A stretch of 64,000 nucleotides of DNA from Aurantiochytrium sp. KH105 (Eukaryota > Sar > Bigyra > Thraustochytrida > Thraustochytriidae): the NCBI GenBank assembly GCA_003116975.1, contig BGKB01000106.1:124001-188000 (forward strand). The letters run 5' to 3'. The notes beneath the pieces are model-generated. The model did no database searches. It saw only the letters and a program-made list of their open reading frames with translations, and was not told where the DNA came from. Of this stretch, positions 59,123 through 64,000 are shown piece after piece; within the stretch, counting starts at the first letter, position 1; the number at the start of each line of letters is the position of its first letter. Both the position numbers and the translations under genes were made by a program.

Positions 59123-60610
59123 TCACGGGTGCTCGTTTGGTTTTCCGGGGCCGTTAAGATCTTTTGCGGCTTCCGCGGCATTTTGCACATCCTCATCAGA
59201 AAGTGAGGCAAAGATGCGCTCGTTCTCCTCGATCGCGGCTGCAGACCAGAGCGAGCGCGGTGGCTGCAGGACGACAAGCTGGCGCTCAAACTTGAGCGCA
59301 AGCGATTGAAGCTCTGTGTAGCGCGAGATGTCAAATCCATTGCGCACGTAGAGCTTGGTGGCCCTTCGCTGGGTAAGGAGTGCCGCGAGTGCCGGATAGG
59401 AATACTCGATCTTGTGATATTGAAAGAAGACAAGTCCGAGGATGGCCGTGCCAAAGGTGATAAAGTAGGTGATGGGTTCCATGACGTCCCAGCCGAAGCG
59501 AGAGAAAAAGGTGAGCTTGGCAATGACGGCCGCTTGGGAAAGAAGATAAAGGAGGCAAACTGTGAGCACGCGCTTGGTGTGGCGCGCAGCCTGGGCGTCG
59601 AGAGGACGTTTCTCACGCTCCATGGAGGCTAGCTCGACAAGCGTGTCGTGGAGTCGCTCCTGTTTGTGTTCAATGACGTCAGCTGTGCGTCCCTCGGGCT
59701 GCAGCGTAAGACGATATCGCATACCATTGATGGAGACGTGCAGGCCCTCATTTTCGTCGGCCATGGCGCTAAATTGCTGGACCGAGAGCGGGATTTCAAC
59801 ATTAAGCGCACTTGGTTCCTGGAACTCGAGACCTGCCTCTGCCAGCGACTTTTTGCGCAAGAAAGCTTCCCATTCCGCGTTGCTGACACGCCCATCGCCA
59901 TCGGTGTCGGCAAGAAGAAACTCTTGAAAATCCATCTCTGATCTGCTTTTCAAATGTGCAAATCGTCTTGAGAAGAGATCGTGTGCGCCGCCGGACTTGT
60001 TCTCCTCGTCCATGCGTTCGAGCATGCGCATGATGCGCAAGCGTGAGTCAAGGCTCAAGCCCTTCTTTTTACGGGCACCATTTTCCTCGAGAAAACGGTC
60101 CTGGATGGACAGGTGAAGGGGCTTTGAGTTGTTGATGCCAAACCTCCCATCCTTGCCCGATTGCGGCGCCGCTGCGTCCGCGGCAGCAGAGGCTACGGAC
60201 GTGGATGTGGCCGGGTCAAATGACGGGGGTGGCGACCCCGAAGTCGTACCTCTCGTCGAAGAAGACGTCGACGACGACGGTGACGGTGGAGATGGAGATG
60301 AAGAGGATGACGAGGAGGATGAGGAGGAAGAGAATGAACGTGCTGTACCGGCAAAAGGCACGCTCTGTTTGTAAGTCTTGCCGTTTCCAGAGACTCGTCT
60401 GCAGCGAAGTTCCTCCCCCTCGCGTCGCGGGCCAACGACTGGCACTTGACGGTCCCTACGCCTACGCTTTCTGCATGCGCCGCCTGCCCTGGCCCCGGGC
60501 CACGCGTCCTCGCTCGCTACGACGACCAGTGCTCGTGCGAGGCTGACAGCCGGCGTTGGCGTTGCTGGGCCCAGCGGCCTCAATGCCGCGCGCGTCCAGG
60601 CGCTCAGCAT
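59123..60610 (-). CDS. MCU: Mitochondrial calcium uniporter (MCU) with an N-terminal EF-hand
   Basis: This is a 495-residue pore subunit of the inner-membrane Ca2+ uniporter. Residues 1-90 are Arg/Ala/Ser-rich, an import presequence (MLSAWTRAALRPLG), and are followed by a poly-Ser/Pro linker. A canonical EF-hand loop lies at 235-246 (DTDGDGRVSNAE, acidic positions 1, 3, 5 and 12 all present). The MCU core runs from about 270: a beta-rich segment, a coiled coil (EHKQERLHDTLVELASMEREKRPLDAQAA), TM1 (about 348-367), the selectivity motif WDVMEP (374-379; WDIMEP in animals) and TM2 (about 382-398), then YSYPALAALLTQRRATKLYVRNGFD. The start at 60610 begins the presequence. A fused EF-hand is unusual; the Ca2+ sensors MICU1/2 are normally separate proteins. 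Confidence 0.92.
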   Translation of the reverse strand: MLSAWTRAALRPLGPATPTPAVSLARALVVVASEDAWPGARAGGACRKRRRRDRQVPVVGPRREGEELRCRRVSGNGKTYKQSVPFAGTARSFSSSSSSSSSSSSPSPPSPSSSTSSSTRGTTSGSPPPSFDPATSTSVASAAADAAAPQSGKDGRFGINNSKPLHLSIQDRFLEENGARKKKGLSLDSRLRIMRMLERMDEENKSGGAHDLFSRRFAHLKSRSEMDFQEFLLADTDGDGRVSNAEWEAFLRKKSLAEAGLEFQEPSALNVEIPLSVQQFSAMADENEGLHVSINGMRYRLTLQPEGRTADVIEHKQERLHDTLVELASMEREKRPLDAQAARHTKRVLTVCLLYLLSQAAVIAKLTFFSRFGWDVMEPITYFITFGTAILGLVFFQYHKIEYSYPALAALLTQRRATKLYVRNGFDISRYTELQSLALKFERQLVVLQPPRSLWSAAAIEENERIFASLSDEDVQNAAEAAKDLNGPGKPNEHP

Positions 60611-60665
60611 GTCTGTTCTCCGCGGGCGGGCGCCTGCCGCACGCGCTCCGCGGCACCCAGAGCCG

Positions 60666-60666
60666 T

Positions 60667-60696
<30 letters not shown>
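60666..60696. repeat. (CTGC)n tetranucleotide microsatellite
   Basis: Seven to eight copies of CTGC immediately upstream (on the minus strand) of the MCU start. Confidence 0.9.
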
Positions 60697-60697
<1 letters not shown>

Positions 60698-60852
60698 CCT
60701 GTCTGCAGGCGTGCTGCGCGGGTCCTCGCGAGCCTCGCGCTGCGGCGCCCCGCTGCACACGCGCGCGCAGGGAGTTGGTTATTGCTTGCTTTCGCGCTTT
60801 CTTTCTTTCTTTCTTTCAAGTTGGGCCCCGGGAAACAAGGCGAGCGAAGGAG

Positions 60853-60897
60853 GAGGAGAAGGAGGAGGAGGAGGAGAAGAAGAAGAAGAAGAAGAAG
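60853..60897. repeat. (GGA)n/(GAA)n trinucleotide tract
   Basis: A purine-only run of GGA units passing into GAA units; the purine strand is the plus strand. Confidence 0.9.
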
Positions 60898-61026
60898 TCG
60901 TTCACGTTATTATGGAAGTCACTCACGGTCAGTCAGTGGCACAAGCGCACGTTGCGTTGCATCATGATCGCACCATGGATGGCTTTAGTGCCCGTGGCGT
61001 ACGTAGCGAAGTGCCATGGCTGCTCG

Positions 61027-61150
61027 GCATTGCATTACACTTCTCTGCGTTGCATTGCATCGCATTGCATTGCAGCCATTGCACTTACTACTGTGAGTTT
61101 GGGTAGGTTAGGTGCGGTGCAGTGCAGTGCAGTGCAGCGCAGTGCAGCGC
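61027..61150. repeat. Two pentanucleotide tracts, TGCAT-type and GTGCA-type
   Basis: 61027-61083 is a degenerate array of GCATT/GCATC units; 61112-61150 is an array of GTGCA units turning into GCGCA. Both have a 5-bp period. Confidence 0.85.
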
Positions 61151-61801
61151 GGCACAGCGCGGTCGAGGGAAGGGGAGCGCGCGGCACGGAAGGGGCTGCA
61201 GATGACATTTCGCACGCCTGCGCGCTTGGACGACGAGGAAGGCGGCAACGGCGACGATTTTTCTTCACTGTCAGTTTGCTTGCGCAAGCCCATGATTTTG
61301 TGAAACGTGCAACTGCGCGGGCGAGGAAAAGAGGTCGGGCAGGCGGGCGATGATGGCGTCGACGTTGCAAATTGACAGACGTAGGGCGCGTGGCTGGGAT
61401 ATCTTGTCTCGCGGATGCGTCATCAGCATGAGTTCTGGATCCGCTCGGTATTGCGCGAACGAAGGAGAGGAAGGGAGGAAGATCTTTGGCAGAGAGAGGA
61501 GAGAGAAAAGGGCCCAAGGCTGCGAGCATCCTTTTTCAAGTCTTGTGGGCAAAAAAGTTTGGGCAAGGCTGCGCGCAAGAGAAATTTCTCGAGATGGCAT
61601 TGAAATTGGATGAACACGGGACCATGAAGTGAAATGAAAAAGCAAGAAGCAGAAAATGGCAGCGAGAGACAATCTTACTTTTATTTACGATAATAATAAA
61701 ACCAAGTGAGTTGTTCCACGAATAAAGATGAGCAACCCATGCAAACAAACTAGGTTCGGGTGATAAAGTTGCTTTGGAGCACAGTGTGCGCCGTCGACTG
61801 A

Positions 61802-62380
61802 CTATTCCTTGCGCTTGCTGGGGTCCGTGGGCAGATACTGGATCTTGACGTTGAGAAGGGCGACCTCCTCGACAAGGATAATGATGGGCAGGGGCACCAT
61901 CATGACCTCGAAGAACAGACACGAGCTCAGCACCAGACCATAGAGGAGAGCGAAGATCCTGATGCGAATGTTCATGCCCGGAAGGTACGTAATGATGACG
62001 AGCGCGGCGCACATGAGGTAGGCAAACTCATCGGCCTCTTCGTAGCCCATATCGCGCAGGAACATGATGGCGATGACACTGCCGAGTGCCGTGATGGCGA
62101 GACCGCATTCTCCCAGAGGGGCCTCCTTGCGGAGATAGAGCGAAACGATGTACATGACCTGCTGCGGCACGAAGACGGCGAGCAGGTGCATCTGGTGCGT
62201 GGGGTCAAACTCCGGAACAATGCTCGCGGCCGCGAGCACGGAGGAGACCGCGGTCCATGCCGATCCGATGCCAATGCTTGTCTGGTGCGGCATGAGCAGA
62301 TGCTCCATGCCGATCTTGCGCAGGCCGATAAAGGTCACCATCGTCAGGGCGACGAGCACGGCGCCGATGGGGACGTCCAT
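61802..62380 (-). CDS. Uncharacterised membrane protein with about six TM helices
   Basis: I do not recognise this 192-residue protein. Hydrophobic helices lie at about 4-20, 34-54, 63-82, 90-107, 115-133 and 138-168; the last is long and may be two. Conserved-looking polar residues inside or next to the membrane segments include RKIGMEHLLMPH, FVPQQVMY and RDMGYEEADEF. The tail DPSKRKE is short and charged. The start ATG at 62380 (MDVPIG) leads directly into helix 1; the frame continues upstream into Pro/Arg-rich GGGC repeats, which are not protein-like. It could be a transporter-like or ER membrane protein; nothing here decides it. Confidence 0.68.
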   Translation of the reverse strand: MDVPIGAVLVALTMVTFIGLRKIGMEHLLMPHQTSIGIGSAWTAVSSVLAAASIVPEFDPTHQMHLLAVFVPQQVMYIVSLYLRKEAPLGECGLAITALGSVIAIMFLRDMGYEEADEFAYLMCAALVIITYLPGMNIRIRIFALLYGLVLSSCLFFEVMMVPLPIIILVEEVALLNVKIQYLPTDPSKRKE

Positions 62381-62495
62381 GATGTCGATGTTGGCGCGTG
62401 CGTGCTCCTCCTCCGGGGCGGTCGACGTGGAGAGCGCGGGCGCGAGGGCGCGCGGTCGAGGCGGGCGGTCGAGGCGAGCGCGCGGTGAAGGCGAG

Positions 62496-62526
62496 CGGGC
62501 GGGCGGGCGGGCGGGCGGGCGGGGGC
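62496..62526 (+). repeat. (GGGC)n G-rich tract, potential G-quadruplex
   Basis: Six GGGC units followed by GGGGG. It lies 116-146 bases upstream of the start codon of the minus-strand TM gene, so it is probably in that gene's promoter or 5' UTR. Confidence 0.85.
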
Positions 62527-62930
62527 GAGGTCTAGGCGGGCAGCAAGGCACGAGACCGCGAAAAGATGCAGCTTTGGCCTTTATTTGACCCGCCTTGTTC
62601 TGGAAGGGCGGATTCGTTGCAGTGTGCACACCCGCCTCTACATGAAAATAGCAGTCTCCCCATGTTGAACTGGCATCCCGCGCTCCTTCTCGCGTGCGCG
62701 CGAGTGCTCTCGACCCACCCTCTTGCTCGCGTACGCGTATCCGTAGCCTTTCCAGGTTTATAGCAAAAAAATGTTCACTCGCTCGCCAGGTTTTTAGTAG
62801 GCCTAGTAGGTAATACAGTTGGGCAATGTCGAGGCTCGCCGCAGGTGCTAGCAAACGTTGCACTTACATCTGCTGCAGCTGATCAAATGTCTACAAAATG
62901 TGGGCAAGAAAACTTTGCCCTGCACGCTCG

Positions 62931-62961
62931 CATGCCATGCCATGCCATGCCATGCCATGCC
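62931..62961. repeat. (CATGC)n pentanucleotide microsatellite
   Basis: Six perfect copies of CATGC. Confidence 0.93.
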
Positions 62962-63309
62962 TTCAAGTTGATGACGTCCTGCCTCCGCGCGCCCGTCCGC
63001 GTCCCTCCCTGGCCAGCCCGCTACGCCCCATCCCATCGCCTCGTCGCGTCCCTGCAAGTAAGCGATCCGTGTCCGCCCCGGGCCGGGTCTCTTTTCTTTC
63101 TTCGCCTGGGCAGGATCCCTCCCATCCGTCGCCCGTCTCTCGCTGCGTCCGCGGCAGTCCTCCGAGGTCTGCTCGCCGCGCGTCAGGTCGCCGCTGCTGT
63201 GCTGCTGCCGCTGCTGGCGACGGCCTCCGCGCACGCAAGCTGGGTTGTTGCGCATGCTGGCGAAGGTGGCGGGCGAATGACAGCGCGATCGAAAGCGATT
63301 ACAGGCCGC

Positions 63310-63367
63310 TCGCCAAGTGCACGTTCGCGCGGCGCGCAAGTGGAGCAAAGGCCGCCGGCAAGTGCGG
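63310..63367 (+). promoter_or_regulatory. Three GCAAGTG-type motifs upstream of the hydratase gene
   Basis: Sense-strand copies TCGCCAAGTGCAC (63310-63322), CGCGCAAGTGGAG (63333-63345) and CCGGCAAGTGCGG (63355-63367), ending 183 bases before the ATG at 63551. Spacing and orientation resemble the cluster before the PDZ gene. Confidence 0.5.
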
Positions 63368-63550
63368 CTGCGCTCTGTACTGCGTGGCTGGAGGACTTGG
63401 GCTACGCCAAGCTTGGATCCGGCCACTGGGACTCGAGCGCAGCAGACCTGCAAGCTGGACGAGCAGGAGCACGAGCACGAGCACGTGAGCGCGAGCAGCA
63501 GCAGAGCAGAGCAGACGCCGCGCCGAGACAAGCGGAAAGGACCAGGCAAG

Positions 63551-64000
63551 ATGGGCGAGGAGGAGATCGTCGAGACGGAGCCCTTCCTCAACAAGTGGAC
63601 TGAGCAAAAGGTCGCGTACGTGTAGAGAGAGCCTGGCATTCATGGAGAAGTCCTACGTGCGGAGCGGAGGAGAGGCAAGGGCGACGCGGCGCGGGGCAGC
63701 GAGAGGGAGAGAGAGGAAGAGCACGCGAGACTGAGATCGCGAGCACGGTTACGTTGCGAGATTGTGTCTCGTTCGCGCGAGGCGCAAAGAGAATCGCGTT
63801 TTTGCGCGTTATCAAGAAGGTAGAATGAACAAGACGGACTGACTGCGTATTATCTGTGAACTTGTGTTGTTGCCATTGACTTACGAAGGTACAACCAGCG
63901 CGATCTCCTGCTGTACGCCGTGGGCATCGGCTGCGACGAGCTCAACTTTACGTACGAGCACGATGAGGACTTTGAGGCGTTCCCGCTGTACCCGATCGTG
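63551..64000 (+). CDS. Enoyl-CoA hydratase 2 / MFE-2-type MaoC protein (5' part, two exons)
   Basis: The gene runs off the window end. Exon 1 is 63551-63615 (MGEEEIVETEPFLNKWTEQKVA, 65 nt), the intron is 63616-63888 (GTACGT...GAAG, 273 bp) and exon 2 starts at 63889. The join gives KVAYNQRDLLLYAVGIGCDELNFTYEHDEDFEAFPLYPIV, which matches the start of the N-terminal hot-dog domain of eukaryotic hydratase-2 proteins (Y-x-x-RD-x-x-LYA-x-G-x-G, then YE-x-D-x-DF-x-x-x-P). Such proteins hydrate trans-2-enoyl-CoA in peroxisomal beta-oxidation, alone or as the C-terminal half of MFE-2; since the hydratase is at the very N-terminus here, a stand-alone enzyme is more likely. The C-terminus, and any peroxisomal signal, lies outside the window. 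Confidence 0.85.

Larger units (their letters stand above)
60611..61801. other. 1.2-kb spacer upstream of MCU, rich in simple repeats
   Basis: This spacer contains (CTGC)n at 60666-60696, GGA/GAA tracts at about 60853-60897, (TGCAT)-type repeats at 61027-61083 and (GTGCA)-type repeats at 61112-61150. TTTATT at 61680-61685 (AATAAA on the minus strand) may be the poly(A) signal of the gene ending at 61802. No protein gene recognised. Confidence 0.55.
62381..63550. other. Divergent promoter spacer between TM protein and hydratase genes
   Basis: A 1.17-kb spacer with a G-rich GGGC array (62496-62526), an ATGCC pentamer array (62931-62961) and three GCAAGTG motifs (63310-63367) ahead of the hydratase gene. 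ORFs crossing it are low-complexity. Confidence 0.55.

Noticed and set aside
1-64000. Transposons, LTR or virus-like elements
   Set aside because: No reverse transcriptase, integrase, transposase, capsid or terminal-repeat structure was recognised anywhere in the window.

Overview
The window is nuclear DNA of a GC-rich, gene-dense, intron-poor unicellular eukaryote. Every recognisable gene is eukaryotic (NAF1, PNO1, mitochondrial fumarase, a mitochondrial calcium uniporter, PEMT, exostosin and LARGE-type glycosyltransferases, C2H2 zinc fingers, F-box, PDZ, SET and ankyrin proteins). Most coding sequences are single uninterrupted ORFs, and the three introns I can place with confidence are 152-273 bp GT-AG introns near gene 5' ends. 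An axonemal light-chain-like protein and a long rootletin-type coiled coil suggest a flagellated stage. This fits a stramenopile, most likely a labyrinthulomycete/thraustochytrid; that placement is inference from gene content and style, not a search result.

Layout. 0-3.9 kb: possible tail of a polyQ gene, then a repeat-rich GC-rich spacer. 3.9-14.9 kb: polyQ C2H2 zinc-finger protein (+), long coiled-coil protein (-), membrane-anchored PQQ-like propeller protein (+), NAF1 (-). 14.8-24.4 kb: spacer with a 44-bp RNA-like hairpin, fumarase (+), CocE/S15 hydrolase (+), a divergent pair of an unknown protein (-) and a p28/AXDND1-like protein (+) with a possible continuation. 24.4-38.6 kb: membrane-anchored penicillin-acylase-like Ntn hydrolase (+), exostosin-like GT47 (+), F-box (-), double-PDZ protein with a duplicated uncharacterised C-terminal module (+), inverted minisatellite, PNO1 (-) divergent from a SET methyltransferase (+), stand-alone BioD/Pta-N-like P-loop protein (-). 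38.6-43.4 kb: 4.9 kb without a recognisable gene. 43.4-50.4 kb: tandem pair of pentameric ligand-gated-channel-like genes, each with a 28-nt first exon (the first carries a 524-bp assembly duplication around an N), lipase-like hydrolase (+), PEMT (-). 52.8-64 kb: a 1644-residue PH-like/LRR protein fused to a GT49 domain (+), ankyrin protein (+), an EF-hand-bearing MCU (-), a six-TM unknown protein (-), and the start of a hydratase-2 (MaoC/MFE-2) gene running off the end (+).

There are no operons. Neighbours are arranged divergently or convergently with short spacers, and simple repeats, notably many 5-bp units, sit almost only in the spacers. The most unusual items are the LRR-GT49 fusion, the EF-hand fused to MCU, the tandem channel-like genes with a conserved micro-exon, the wobble-biased hairpin at 15.4 kb, and a GCAAGTG motif upstream of several genes. 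I saw no transposon, LTR element, virus-like element, CRISPR array, rRNA or convincing tRNA.
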